A DNA stretch of 64,000 bases, taken from assembly GCA_947498455.1 (NCBI GenBank), contig CANMKK010000022.1, positions 26,539 to 90,538 of the forward strand. The letters are read 5' to 3'. The notes under the pieces were generated by a model. The model did no database searches, was not told where the DNA came from, and was given only the letters and a program-made list of their open reading frames with translations. Shown here in pieces: positions 17,451 through 26,738 of the stretch (position 1 is its first letter; each line of letters starts with the position of its first letter). The DNA is from an uncultured Aquimarina sp. Its GTDB lineage: Bacteria; Bacteroidota; Bacteroidia; Flavobacteriales; Flavobacteriaceae. The position numbers were made by a program, and so were the translations under genes.

Positions 17451-19184
17451 ATGGAAACGCAAACAGAGACAGAAACAAAAGAAACAAAAGCAACAATGGC
17501 TAGAATGACTGGAGCAGAAGCAGTAATACATTGCCTTTTAGCAGAAGGAGTTGATTTAATTTATGGATATCCGGGAGGAGCAATAATGCCCGTATATGAT
17601 GAATTATATAAATTTCAGGATAAATTACATCACGTGCTTACACGACATGAGCAAGGTGCAACACACGCTGCTCAGGGGTATGCAAGAACGAGTGGTAAAG
17701 TGGGAGTTGCAATAGCAACCTCCGGACCTGGAGCTACCAATTTTGTAACAGGAATTGCAGATGCACAGATAGACTCGACACCTATGGTATGTATTACTGG
17801 TCAGGTAGGATCTCATTTATTAGGGTCAGATGCTTTTCAGGAAACGGATATCATAGGAATTTCAACCCCTATTACTAAGTGGAACCATCAGGTAACTAAA
17901 GCTGAGGATATTCCCGCAGTTTTAGCGAAGGCTTTTTATATTGCTCGTTCTGGACGACCAGGACCGGTATTAGTAGATATTACCAAAGATGCGCAATTTG
18001 GAGAGTTGGATTTCAAATATGAGAAATGTAAAGGAGTACGTAGCTATAAAGCCGTACCTGACACGGATCCTAAAACCTTAGATCAGGCAGCAGAACTTAT
18101 CAATAAAGCTAAAAAACCAATGATTATTTTTGGTCAGGGAGTTATATTAGGTAAGGCAGAAGAAGAGTTAAAGAATTTTGTTGAAAAATCAGGAATTCCT
18201 TCAGCTTGGACTATACTGGGACTATCCGCATTACCAACATCACACCCATTAAATGTTGGTATGGTGGGAATGCATGGGAATTATGGACCAAATAAATTAA
18301 CCAATGAATGTGATGTGTTAATTGCTATTGGGATGCGATTTGATGATCGGGTTACTGGTAATCTAGAAACATATGCAAAACAGGCAAAAGTAATACATTT
18401 TGAAATAGACCCTGCAGAGATAAATAAAAATGTAAATGCAGATGTAGCTGTTATGGGGAATGTAAAGAATACATTAGCTAGTATACTTCCCTTGATACAA
18501 ACAGATTCTTACGAATCCTGGTTACAGGAGTTTAAAGAATTCGATAAAATAGAATTCGATAAAGTAATCAAAGAAGAATTATACCCTTCTAAGGATGGTC
18601 TTTCTATGGGAGAAGTACTTAGAGGAATTAATGAAGAAACCAAAGGAGATGCGGTAATCGTATCTGATGTAGGACAGCATCAAATGATCGCTTGTAGGTA
18701 TGCAGAATTTACAAAATCAAAAAGTAATGTAACTTCTGGAGGGTTAGGAACTATGGGGTTCGCTTTGCCAGCGGCAATTGGTGCTAAAATGGGTGCGCCA
18801 GAGAGAGAAGTAGTTGCGATTATAGGTGATGGTGGATATCAAATGACAATTCAGGAATTGGGAACAATATTTCAAACAAAAGTTCCCGTAAAAATTGTGG
18901 TTCTTAATAACGACTTTTTAGGAATGGTACGTCAATGGCAACAATTATTTTTTGACAAACGATATGCTTCTACCGAAATGGTAAATCCTGATTTTGTAAC
19001 CATAGCAAAAGGATATCATATTGAAGCTAAAAGAGTGACCAAGAGAGAAGATTTGCAAGGAGCCATTAAAGAAATGATAGCTTCTAAGGATCCTTACTTT
19101 TTAGAAGTATGTGTAGAAAAGGAAAATAATGTGTTTCCTATGATTCCTACAGGAGCATCGGTTTCAGACATAAGATTGAGTTAA
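17451..19184 (+). CDS. ilvB: Acetolactate synthase, large (catalytic) subunit
   Basis: 577 residues. This ThDP- and FAD-dependent enzyme condenses pyruvate with pyruvate or 2-oxobutanoate. The catalytic Glu is Glu67 in TRHEQGATHAAQGYAR, followed by ATSGPGATN. The ThDP/Mg motif is IIGDGGYQMT with LNNDFLGMVRQWQQ (GDG..N). The N-terminal 15 residues (Glu/Thr-rich) extend beyond the core and may be dispensable; a second start is MARMTGAEAV. The gene ends 2 bases before ilvN, giving a coupled catalytic/regulatory pair. Confidence 0.98.
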   Translation: METQTETETKETKATMARMTGAEAVIHCLLAEGVDLIYGYPGGAIMPVYDELYKFQDKLHHVLTRHEQGATHAAQGYARTSGKVGVAIATSGPGATNFVTGIADAQIDSTPMVCITGQVGSHLLGSDAFQETDIIGISTPITKWNHQVTKAEDIPAVLAKAFYIARSGRPGPVLVDITKDAQFGELDFKYEKCKGVRSYKAVPDTDPKTLDQAAELINKAKKPMIIFGQGVILGKAEEELKNFVEKSGIPSAWTILGLSALPTSHPLNVGMVGMHGNYGPNKLTNECDVLIAIGMRFDDRVTGNLETYAKQAKVIHFEIDPAEINKNVNADVAVMGNVKNTLASILPLIQTDSYESWLQEFKEFDKIEFDKVIKEELYPSKDGLSMGEVLRGINEETKGDAVIVSDVGQHQMIACRYAEFTKSKSNVTSGGLGTMGFALPAAIGAKMGAPEREVVAIIGDGGYQMTIQELGTIFQTKVPVKIVVLNNDFLGMVRQWQQLFFDKRYASTEMVNPDFVTIAKGYHIEAKRVTKREDLQGAIKEMIASKDPYFLEVCVEKENNVFPMIPTGASVSDIRLS

Positions 19185-19186
19185 TT

Positions 19187-19720
19187 ATGAAAAAAGAGAG
19201 TTTTACAATATCCGTTTATACCGAAAATAACGTAGGATTGTTGAATAGAATATCAGCGATCTTTATGAGGCGTCACATTAATCTTGAAAGCTTTACAGCT
19301 TCTGTATCAGAGATTAAAGATGTATATCGATTTACTATAGTAGTGATGATGACTGAGGAGCAAGTGAAAAAAATCATTGGCCAGATAGAAAAGCAAATCG
19401 AAGTTATTAAAGCATTCTATCATAAAGATGATGAAACTATTTATCAGGAAACTGCATTATTTAAGATAGACTCTAAACTGTTATTTGAAGAAAGACAAAT
19501 ACAGAATGTGATAAAAGATAGTAATGCAAATATTGTAACCGTTACACCAGAATATTTTGTTTTGGAAAAGACAGGAAGACGTAAAGAAGTAGAAGCATTA
19601 TATGATGAACTAGAACCTTATGGTTTGATGCAGTTTGTTCGATCAGGAAGAATTGCAGTAACAAAAGAAAAAATGCATATTTCTAAAATACTAGAAAACT
19701 TTACACCGGAGGTTATATAA
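19187..19720 (+). CDS. ilvN: Acetolactate synthase, small regulatory subunit
   Basis: 177 residues, close to the typical IlvH/IlvN size. An ACT domain occupies the first 80 residues (FTISVYTENNVGLLNRISAI, then RRHINLESFTASVSE), which should bind valine for feedback inhibition. A second domain follows (IVTVTPEYFVLEKTGRRKEV, LMQFVRSGRIAVT). It is placed directly after ilvB with a 2-base gap. The gene is followed by a 70-base spacer and ilvC. Confidence 0.96.
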   Translation: MKKESFTISVYTENNVGLLNRISAIFMRRHINLESFTASVSEIKDVYRFTIVVMMTEEQVKKIIGQIEKQIEVIKAFYHKDDETIYQETALFKIDSKLLFEERQIQNVIKDSNANIVTVTPEYFVLEKTGRRKEVEALYDELEPYGLMQFVRSGRIAVTKEKMHISKILENFTPEVI

Positions 19721-19789
19721 TAAGTAACTAAAAATCAATTTTTAAATAAATTTCCGTCCAGACGGAAGAAACTACAAATTAAGAAGGAA

Positions 19790-21265
19790 ATGGCAAACTA
19801 TTTCAATACGCTATCATTAAGAGATCAATTAACACAACTAGGTAAATGTAGATTTATGAATTCTTCTGAGTTTGAAGAAGGAGTAAAAGCCCTAGAAGGT
19901 AAAAAAATAGTAATAGTTGGTTGCGGAGCGCAAGGTCTTAATCAAGGACTTAATATGAGAGATTCAGGATTGGATATTTCGTATACACTACGAGAAGCTG
20001 CAATTAAAGAAAAAAGACAGTCTTATGTAAATGCAACAGATAATGGATTTACTGTTGGTACATATGAAGAGTTGGTGCCTATTGCTGATGTGGTAATAAA
20101 CCTTACACCAGATAAGCAACATACGCAGGTGGTAAAAACGGTAATGCCTCTAATGAAAAAAGGAGCAACATTATCATATTCTCACGGTTTTAATATCGTA
20201 GAAGAAGGAATGCAGATAAGAGAAGATCTTACAGTAATTATGGTGGCACCAAAATGCCCTGGATCAGAAGTAAGAGAAGAATATAAAAGAGGATTTGGTG
20301 TTCCAACGTTAATCGCAGTTCACCCAGAAAATGACCCTCAAGGTCATGGATTAGCACAAGCTAAAGCATATGCAGCGGGAACAGGAGGACACAGAGCGGG
20401 AGTATTAGAATCTTCATTTGTTGCAGAAGTAAAATCTGATCTTATGGGAGAACAGACGATTTTATGTGGATTGCTTCAGACTGGATCTATCCTTTGCTTT
20501 GATAAAATGATAGAAAAAGGAATTGACGCGGGATATGCTTCTAAATTAATTCAATATGGTTGGGAAACTATAACAGAAGGAATGAAGTATGGTGGTATCA
20601 CTAATATGATGGATCGTTTGTCTAATGTATCTAAAGTAAAAGCTTTTGAATTATCAGAAGAATTAAAAGATATTATGCGTCCATTATTTAATAAACATAT
20701 GGATGATATTATGACCGGTCACTTTTCTAAGACAATGATGGAAGATTGGTCAAATGATGATAAAAACCTATTATCTTGGAGAGCAGCGACCGGTGAAACT
20801 GCTTTCGAAAAAACTCCTGCTGGTGATGTAGAAATTTCTGAGCAAGAGTTTTATGATAATGGAGTATTAATGGTAGCCATGGTAAGAGCAGGAGTAGAAT
20901 TGGCATTCGAAGCTATGACAGCATCAGGAATCATTGAAGAATCTGCGTATTATGAATCGTTACACGAAACACCACTTATCGCAAATACAATTGCACGTAA
21001 GAAGTTGTTCGAAATGAATCGTGTAATATCAGATACGGCAGAGTATGGATGTTATTTATTTGATCACGCTTGTAAGCCATTATTAACTGATTTCATGAAA
21101 AATATTGATGTCGATGTTATTGGAAAAGCATATGATGAAGGAAAAGCTAAAGGCGTTGATAATGCTAAATTAATTGAAATTAATGCAGTATTGAGAAATC
21201 ATCCTATCGAAGCTGTTGGAGAAAGATTAAGAGCTTCAATGACAGCTATGAAACCAATAGTGTAA
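19790..21265 (+). CDS. ilvC: Ketol-acid reductoisomerase, class II (long form)
   Basis: 491 residues, the long class II form with a duplicated knotted domain (class I enzymes have about 330). The NADPH-binding loop is [15 protein letters not shown] (residues 40-54), and the catalytic region includes [21 protein letters not shown]. The enzyme isomerises and reduces acetolactate or acetohydroxybutyrate. After the stop, a long hairpin with a T-run separates it from ilvA, so transcription of the two may differ. Confidence 0.97.
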   Translation: MANYFNTLSLRDQLTQLGKCRFMNSSEFEEGVKALEGKKIVIVGCGAQGLNQGLNMRDSGLDISYTLREAAIKEKRQSYVNATDNGFTVGTYEELVPIADVVINLTPDKQHTQVVKTVMPLMKKGATLSYSHGFNIVEEGMQIREDLTVIMVAPKCPGSEVREEYKRGFGVPTLIAVHPENDPQGHGLAQAKAYAAGTGGHRAGVLESSFVAEVKSDLMGEQTILCGLLQTGSILCFDKMIEKGIDAGYASKLIQYGWETITEGMKYGGITNMMDRLSNVSKVKAFELSEELKDIMRPLFNKHMDDIMTGHFSKTMMEDWSNDDKNLLSWRAATGETAFEKTPAGDVEISEQEFYDNGVLMVAMVRAGVELAFEAMTASGIIEESAYYESLHETPLIANTIARKKLFEMNRVISDTAEYGCYLFDHACKPLLTDFMKNIDVDVIGKAYDEGKAKGVDNAKLIEINAVLRNHPIEAVGERLRASMTAMKPIV

Positions 21266-21286
21266 TATATACATAATTAATTGTTT

Positions 21287-21357
21287 ACTTGGGTTTATCT
21301 AAATTCTATTATGAGTATATTATGCTACTCATATTTTAGATAGACCTAAGTTTTTTT
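21287..21357 (+). terminator. Long intrinsic terminator between ilvC and ilvA
   Basis: ACTTGGGTTTATCTAAA at 21287-21303 pairs, with G-U and single mismatches, with TTTAGATAGACCTAAGT near 21335-21351. An inner ATGAGTA/TACTCAT stem nests inside it. Seven T follow (21351-21357). It ends only about 25 bases before the ilvA ATG, with no promoter in between, so ilvA can be expressed only by read-through, by processing, or if this hairpin is itself regulated. Confidence 0.75.
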
Positions 21358-21381
21358 ATTTAAAATAGAACTGCAGAACTA

Positions 21382-22647
21382 ATGAGTACTGAGGTAACAA
21401 CATATTTCCCTAAATTAGAAGATATCCAGAAAGCATCTTCGGTGATTAAGGAAGTTTCAATGGTAACTCCATTAATGGAGAGTATTCGATACTCTCGGAA
21501 ATATGAAACTAATATCTTATTAAAGAGAGAAGACTTACAACGTGTTCGGTCGTATAAAATACGAGGAGCATTTAATAAGATTAGTTCCCTTACTAAAGAA
21601 CAATTGGCTAATGGAATAGTCTGTGCTAGTGCAGGAAATCATGCACAAGGGGTAGCATTTGCCTGTAATCACTTAGGAGTACATGGTACTATTTATATGC
21701 CTTCTGTGACACCAAATCAAAAAATTGCGCAAACACAAATTTTTGGCGGAGATCAAGTAAGTATTATCCTAGAAGGCGATACTTTTGATGATGCGTCAAA
21801 AGCAGCAATGCAGGCCTGTAAATCCGAGGGGAAAACATTTGTACACCCATTTGAAGACCCTAAAATAATTGAAGGACAAGGAACTATTGGTCTTGAGATA
21901 TTTAAGCAATCGGATGTGCATATAGATTATATTTTTGTAGCTATTGGAGGAGGAGGATTGTCTTCTGGCCTATGTGGAGCTATGAAAGCTCTATCTCCAA
22001 AGACAAAAATAATAGGAGTAGAACCAGAAGGAGCACCTTCCATGTTAACATCAATAAAGAATAATAAAAACACAGAAATTTATAATATTGATAAATTTAT
22101 TGATGGAGCAGCGGTACAAAAAGTAGGAGATATTAACTTTACTATATGTAAGGATTATTTGGCAGATATGATTACGGTACCCGAAGGATTAGTTTGCCAA
22201 ACTATTTTAGAATTGTATAATAGAGATGCTATTGTTGTAGAACCTGCCGGAGCTTTAACATTGGCAGCATTAGAATATTACAAAGAAGAAATTAAAGGAA
22301 AAAATGTGGTATGTATTGTTAGTGGAAGTAATAATGATATCACTAGAACGGCAGAAATAAAAGAAAGAGCATTATTATACTCTGGACTAAAACATTATTT
22401 TATAGTGCGTTTCCCTCAAAGAGCAGGAGCTCTAAAGCAATTTGTAGGTGAAGTATTGGGCGCTAATGACGATATTACACATTTTGAATATTCCAAAAAA
22501 TCAAGTCGAGAAAATGCACCAGCTGTAGTAGGAATTGAACTAAAAAATAAAAATGACTTGCAACCATTAATTTCCAGAATGAAGGAGTTTAATTTTTTTG
22601 GAGATTATCTGAATGATAAACCAGATTTATTTCAATTTCTTGTGTAA
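21382..22647 (+). CDS. ilvA: Threonine dehydratase (threonine ammonia-lyase), biosynthetic
   Basis: 421 residues. This PLP enzyme makes 2-oxobutanoate for isoleucine. The PLP lysine lies in RSYKIRGAFNKI (about residue 58) and the glycine loop is AIGGGGLSSG. The C-terminal 85 residues form a single ACT-like regulatory domain (HYFIVRFPQRAGALKQFVGE), the shorter architecture, against the two domains of the 514-residue E. coli enzyme. Feedback by isoleucine is expected. It closes the ilv cluster; leu genes are not nearby. Confidence 0.95.
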   Translation: MSTEVTTYFPKLEDIQKASSVIKEVSMVTPLMESIRYSRKYETNILLKREDLQRVRSYKIRGAFNKISSLTKEQLANGIVCASAGNHAQGVAFACNHLGVHGTIYMPSVTPNQKIAQTQIFGGDQVSIILEGDTFDDASKAAMQACKSEGKTFVHPFEDPKIIEGQGTIGLEIFKQSDVHIDYIFVAIGGGGLSSGLCGAMKALSPKTKIIGVEPEGAPSMLTSIKNNKNTEIYNIDKFIDGAAVQKVGDINFTICKDYLADMITVPEGLVCQTILELYNRDAIVVEPAGALTLAALEYYKEEIKGKNVVCIVSGSNNDITRTAEIKERALLYSGLKHYFIVRFPQRAGALKQFVGEVLGANDDITHFEYSKKSSRENAPAVVGIELKNKNDLQPLISRMKEFNFFGDYLNDKPDLFQFLV

Positions 22648-22854
22648 AGTATCATAAAACTTTTGAATAAATAAGAGGATAGCTCGAAATAAAAAACAAA
22701 CTCATTTAATTCCCTTTAACCATTGATTTTCTTGATAAAATAAGAAAATACATCTATGCTTGAGCATAGGTCATATAATTCGTTTCTAAAGAAATATTTT
22801 TAATGATTAGTCGTTTATAGATGACATTTTATAATCATTATTAAACTTAACTTT

Positions 22855-24186
22855 ATGAAAACACGAATTACTCTAACATTATTAGCTATTTTTTTTCTCC
22901 AAAAGGGCTTTGCTCAATTGCCAAAACCCGGACTTGTCGGTTATTTCCATAATTGGGAAAACGCCGATGCTCCATATATAAACCTTAACGAAATTGATGA
23001 TCGATATAACATTATAGAAATTGCCTTTGCAGAACCCAAAGTGAATTCTGATTCTGATATGGAATTTAACCCAGCATTACAGAGTCAAGAAGAATTTATA
23101 TCGCAAATGCGAGAATTACAAAATCAAGGAAAAAAAATTATCATTAGTATTGGAGGAGCCAATGGAGTCGTACAGTTAGTAGATGAAACAACTAAAAATG
23201 AATTCATTACTTCAATGAATAATATTATTGATGTATATGGTTTTGATGGAATAGATATAGATTTAGAATCACATTCATTGAGATTAAGCCCAGGAACTAC
23301 AATTAGTAATCCAACCGACGCCAAAATAGTAAATTTGATTGATGCGGTAAAGCAAATTATGGCAAACTATCAATCGACTTATAATAAAAAGATGTTGTTA
23401 ACGATGGCTCCTGAGATAGCTTATGTACAGGGAGGTTCTGTCACTTTTGTAAATGAATGGGGGGCATATTTACCGGTAATAGATGAGTTTAGGGATGAGA
23501 TTGATATGCTACAGGTACAATTGTATAATACAGGAGGACTGAACGGGTTAGACGGAAACCCTTATAATGCAGCCACTGGGGATTTTATCGTTGCAATGAC
23601 AGAAATGTTGATACAAGGATTTAATACAGCAGGAGGTCAGTTTAACGGCATTCCGGCAAATAAGATAGCGATTGGCCTACCATCTTGCCCTTCGGCGGCT
23701 CCATCAGGAGGATATGTTGAAGCGGTTGAAGCTAAAAATGCAATAAATTATTTAATTGGTAAAGGACCAAAATCAGGATCTTATACTTTACAAAACGCAT
23801 CAGGGTATCCTGATTTAGCAGGAATGATGACTTGGTCAATAAACTGGGATGCAGCTAGTGATTGTGCTTCTGCATATGAATATGCGCAAAACTTTGAGAA
23901 TATTTTTGGCACTACTAATTTGGGAATAACAGATTATTATACCGAGAACAGTACTATGCTTTATCCAAATCCTGCAAAAGATATGATTACAATTGATCTT
24001 TCGGGTAATACGCAAAGAACAAGTATCCAAATCGTTAATATGAATGGACAAACTGTAAAAGAAAATCAGTTTGAAACAACCAATACTGCAAGCATGGATA
24101 TTTCTAATTTAAGTGCAGGAGTATATTTTGTCAATACCAAATCAGAAAATAAAAATGCTAATTTTACGAGATTGGTAAAGCTATAA
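22855..24186 (+). CDS. Secreted GH18 chitinase with type IX sorting domain
   Basis: 443 residues. A signal peptide (residues 1-20, cleaved after GFA) precedes a GH18 barrel with the catalytic motif DGIDIDLE (131-138; Glu138 is the acid), a SIGG strand (98-101) and MLQVQLYN. The last 75 residues are a T9SS sorting domain (YPNPAKDMITIDL, SAGVYFV, ending RLVKL), so it should be exported across the outer membrane. It resembles bacterial chitinases of the ChiC/D type. It stands alone between the ilv cluster and the arginine leader. Confidence 0.93.
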   Translation: MKTRITLTLLAIFFLQKGFAQLPKPGLVGYFHNWENADAPYINLNEIDDRYNIIEIAFAEPKVNSDSDMEFNPALQSQEEFISQMRELQNQGKKIIISIGGANGVVQLVDETTKNEFITSMNNIIDVYGFDGIDIDLESHSLRLSPGTTISNPTDAKIVNLIDAVKQIMANYQSTYNKKMLLTMAPEIAYVQGGSVTFVNEWGAYLPVIDEFRDEIDMLQVQLYNTGGLNGLDGNPYNAATGDFIVAMTEMLIQGFNTAGGQFNGIPANKIAIGLPSCPSAAPSGGYVEAVEAKNAINYLIGKGPKSGSYTLQNASGYPDLAGMMTWSINWDAASDCASAYEYAQNFENIFGTTNLGITDYYTENSTMLYPNPAKDMITIDLSGNTQRTSIQIVNMNGQTVKENQFETTNTASMDISNLSAGVYFVNTKSENKNANFTRLVKL

Positions 24187-24208
24187 GACAATTTTTATTT
24201 TGTCTTAA

Positions 24209-24258
24209 AACACAGGTAAGCCTCATAAATCATTTGATTTATGAGGCTTACCTGTGTT
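24209..24258. terminator. Perfect 24-bp inverted repeat after the chitinase
   Basis: The arm at 24209-24232 and the arm at 24235-24258 are exactly complementary over 24 bp with a 2-base loop. It contains AGGTAAGCCTCATAAAT and its complement. It lies 23 bases after the chitinase stop. The following sequence is AT-rich but has no clean T-run, so its role as a terminator is likely but not certain. No gene flanks it downstream before the arginine leader. Confidence 0.6.
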
Positions 24259-24435
24259 AATGTTTAATATTTTAAATGGTATCATCTCTGATGTTTTCTG
24301 TACTGAAGGCTATGGTAATTAATAAGTTATTAAAATCGAGACCTTATTTTTAGGAAATCATTAAAAATTTTAAACATTGATAAAAAAATGAAATTAGTAT
24401 AATATTTTTTATGTACTATTGCAGTAGTAATTAAC

Positions 24436-24576
24436 GAAAGGGGCAAGTGCCGACGATTTAGAGTTAATAATATGAAAAGAGTATATCACATTTCCGCAGA
24501 TTCACAGAATCTATTTTCAAGACAAGTAGCAAATCACATTCCTGTTCGCTGTTTCCGTCGTCCCTTTGGGCTTTAA
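24436..24576 (+). ncRNA. Structured arginine-operon leader with possible leader peptide
   Basis: A 34-codon ORF (24472-24576) reads MKRVYHISADSQNL..., ending VRCFRRPFGL. Upstream, AAAGG and CGACG flank a small hairpin (GGCaagtGCC). Both can pair with CGTCGTCCCTTT in the last codons of the ORF, enclosing it in a long-range stem; an AGATTCacaGAATCT hairpin lies inside. The Arg codons CGTCGT form part of the 3' arm, so ribosome stalling there would open the stem. Either a leader peptide or a riboswitch-like RNA could explain this. The evidence is structural only, and I see no clear downstream terminator. Confidence 0.4.
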
Positions 24577-24782
24577 TTAATTTTATGAAGTTGGTGCGTC
24601 TAGCTTCCCCGTGAGAAAAAAAATCCATATTTCATTTAATATTCAATTTCGATATAAACTTTCTTTATAAGTTTTTATGGTATGATATTGTTTGTATTAA
24701 GTGTACTAAGAGGGTTCCCTAATTAATAAAAAATCACTTACATATTTTATCGTAAACATTAATTTGTTTAGAGTAAAAGTAT
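24577..24782. other. AT-rich leader segment between ORF and hairpin
   Basis: About 200 bases with no gene. A weak AAACTTtctttataAAGTTT-like hairpin lies near 24657-24677, without a real terminator tail. I see no promoter box matching TAnnTTTG. Confidence 0.35.
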
Positions 24783-24842
24783 GAGCTTTTATATTAGAGT
24801 ATGATACCAACCTTTGGTAAGAATCTACTCTCATAAAAGCTC
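24783..24842 (+). promoter_or_regulatory. 60-base nested inverted repeat just before the arginine operon
   Basis: GAGCTTTTAT (24783-24792) and AGAGTA (24796-24801) pair with TACTCT (24826-24831) and ATAAAAGCTC (24833-24842). The loop contains a second perfect hairpin, TACCAA/TTGGTA (24805-24819). The element ends 17 bases before the first ATG of the operon. It has no T-run, so it is more likely an operator, an RNA switch or a cleavage/stability element than a terminator. Confidence 0.55.
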
Positions 24843-24859
24843 CATCTGACTCCTAATAA

Positions 24860-25525
24860 ATGAATAAAAATATACCGATGAAAAAACTAATCATTAGTAT
24901 CGCCAATGAAAATCATTATTGCTACGCAACTGAGATATGCGAGGTAATATCGGATTCAGCAAAAATAAGAGGAACTGGTATAGCAAAACGGACTCCAGAA
25001 TACATTGCTACCAAAATGAAAAATAAGAATGCAGTAATAGCGCTTTATAATGGCAAATTTGCAGGTTTTTGTTATATAGAAGTTTGGAGTCATGGGAAAT
25101 ACGTGGCACATTCGGGATTAACCGTACACCCAGATTTTAGAAATAAAGGACTTGCCAAAAAGATCAAAGAATTCACTTTTAAGTATTCCTTAAAAAAATA
25201 TCCAAGAGCCAAGGTATTCGGAATTACAACAGGTCTTGCAGTAATGAAGATAAACTCGGATTTAGGATATAAACCAGTAACATTCTCCGAACTTACTAGG
25301 GACTCAAAATTTTGGAAAGGCTGTAAAACCTGTGCTAACTATAATATTCTAGTTAAGAAAGATTACAATATGTGTCTGTGTACAGGAATGTTATACAATC
25401 CTGAAAGTAAAGAAAAGAAAAAAGAAAAATGGTTTGATAAAAAAGTATTAAAACGATTGAAGAAAGTTAAACAAACGATGTTATACCAATTATGTATAGG
25501 AGATTTTAAGATCAAATGGTATTAG
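24860..25525 (+). CDS. GNAT acetyltransferase, probable ArgA-like first enzyme of arginine synthesis
   Basis: 221 residues; an alternative start is 6 codons in (MKKLIISIANENHY). The GNAT acetyl-CoA region is GLTVHPDFRNKGLAKKIKEFT (about residues 92-112). The C-terminus carries a cysteine cluster (FWKGCKTCANYN, then MCLCTGMLYN) not typical of GNATs, which could bind metal. It is the first gene of the arginine operon, where an N-acyl-glutamate-forming enzyme is expected, and 22 bases before argG. The acyl donor cannot be told from sequence. Confidence 0.85.
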   Translation: MNKNIPMKKLIISIANENHYCYATEICEVISDSAKIRGTGIAKRTPEYIATKMKNKNAVIALYNGKFAGFCYIEVWSHGKYVAHSGLTVHPDFRNKGLAKKIKEFTFKYSLKKYPRAKVFGITTGLAVMKINSDLGYKPVTFSELTRDSKFWKGCKTCANYNILVKKDYNMCLCTGMLYNPESKEKKKEKWFDKKVLKRLKKVKQTMLYQLCIGDFKIKWY

Positions 25526-25547
25526 ATAACAATAAACAGCTTTTATT

Positions 25548-26738
25548 ATGGAAAAAGTAGTAGTGGCATATAGTGGCGGATTAGATACATCATATTGTGT
25601 AAAATATCTAATTCACGAAAAAAAACTAGAAGTATATACCATCTTGGTTAATACCGGAGGGTTTTCTGAAGAAGAATTAAAAGAAACAGAAAAAAGAGCA
25701 TATGCATTAGGAACAACATTACATGTTAACAAAACGATATTGAATGAATTTTACCAAAAAGCGATTAAATATTTGATTTTTGGAAATGTGTTGAAAAACA
25801 ATACCTATCCATTATCTGTAAGTGCAGAAAGGATTTTTCAAGCGATTGAGGTTATTAAATATGCTAAAAGTATCGGAGCAAAGTATATTGCTCATGGAAG
25901 TACTGGTGCAGGTAATGATCAGGTTAGATTCGATATGATTTTCCAAACATTAGCTCCAGAAATAGAGATTATTACGCCAATAAGGGATCTTAAATTATCT
26001 AGACAAGAAGAAGTTAAGTACTTAAGAAATCATGGAGTGAATTACAGTTGGGAAAAAGCACAATATTCTATCAATAAGGGAATCTGGGGTACCAGTGTAG
26101 GAGGAAAAGAAACACTCACTTCTAAAAATGCTTTGCCAGAAGAAGCATATCCAAGTCTGCTTATAAGAGAGCAAGAAGAAGTGGTCATATTAAACTTTGA
26201 AAAAGGAGAATTCATAGGACTTAATGGAAACAAAGGTACTCCTATCCATAATATTCTTGAATTAGAAAAAGTGGCGAGTAGTTTTGCAATTGGTAGAGAT
26301 ACTCATGTAGGAGATACTATCATTGGGATCAAAGGAAGAGTAGGATTTGAAGCTGCAGCTCCAATCATTATTATAAAAGCACATCATTTACTCGAAAAAC
26401 ATGTATTAACAAAATGGCAACAGTATTGGAAAGAACAGTTAGGGAATTGGTATGGAATGCTATTACATGAAGGTAATTATTTAGATCCAGTAATGCGGAA
26501 TATAGAAACATTTTTAGAAGATTCTCAAAAATCAGTTACTGGAGATGTGATCGTAAAATTGAAGCCATATCATTTTACTTTAGAAGGAATTGAATCCGAT
26601 TTTGATTTGATGAAATCTGATTTTGGTGAATATGGTGAAATGAATAATTCTTGGACATCCGAAGACGCAAAAGGATTTATAAAGATTTATGGAAATTCTA
26701 ATAAGATATATCACAGTATAAACGCAGACATAGTATGA
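25548..26738 (+). CDS. argG: Argininosuccinate synthase
   Basis: 396 residues. The ATP-binding P-loop is AYSGGLDTSYC (residues 7-17). Further motifs are AHGSTGAGNDQVRF and IWGTSVGGKET. The enzyme joins citrulline and aspartate. Its last codons overlap the argC start by 4 bases (atga type), so the two are translationally coupled. Length is normal. Confidence 0.97.
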   Translation: MEKVVVAYSGGLDTSYCVKYLIHEKKLEVYTILVNTGGFSEEELKETEKRAYALGTTLHVNKTILNEFYQKAIKYLIFGNVLKNNTYPLSVSAERIFQAIEVIKYAKSIGAKYIAHGSTGAGNDQVRFDMIFQTLAPEIEIITPIRDLKLSRQEEVKYLRNHGVNYSWEKAQYSINKGIWGTSVGGKETLTSKNALPEEAYPSLLIREQEEVVILNFEKGEFIGLNGNKGTPIHNILELEKVASSFAIGRDTHVGDTIIGIKGRVGFEAAAPIIIIKAHHLLEKHVLTKWQQYWKEQLGNWYGMLLHEGNYLDPVMRNIETFLEDSQKSVTGDVIVKLKPYHFTLEGIESDFDLMKSDFGEYGEMNNSWTSEDAKGFIKIYGNSNKIYHSINADIV

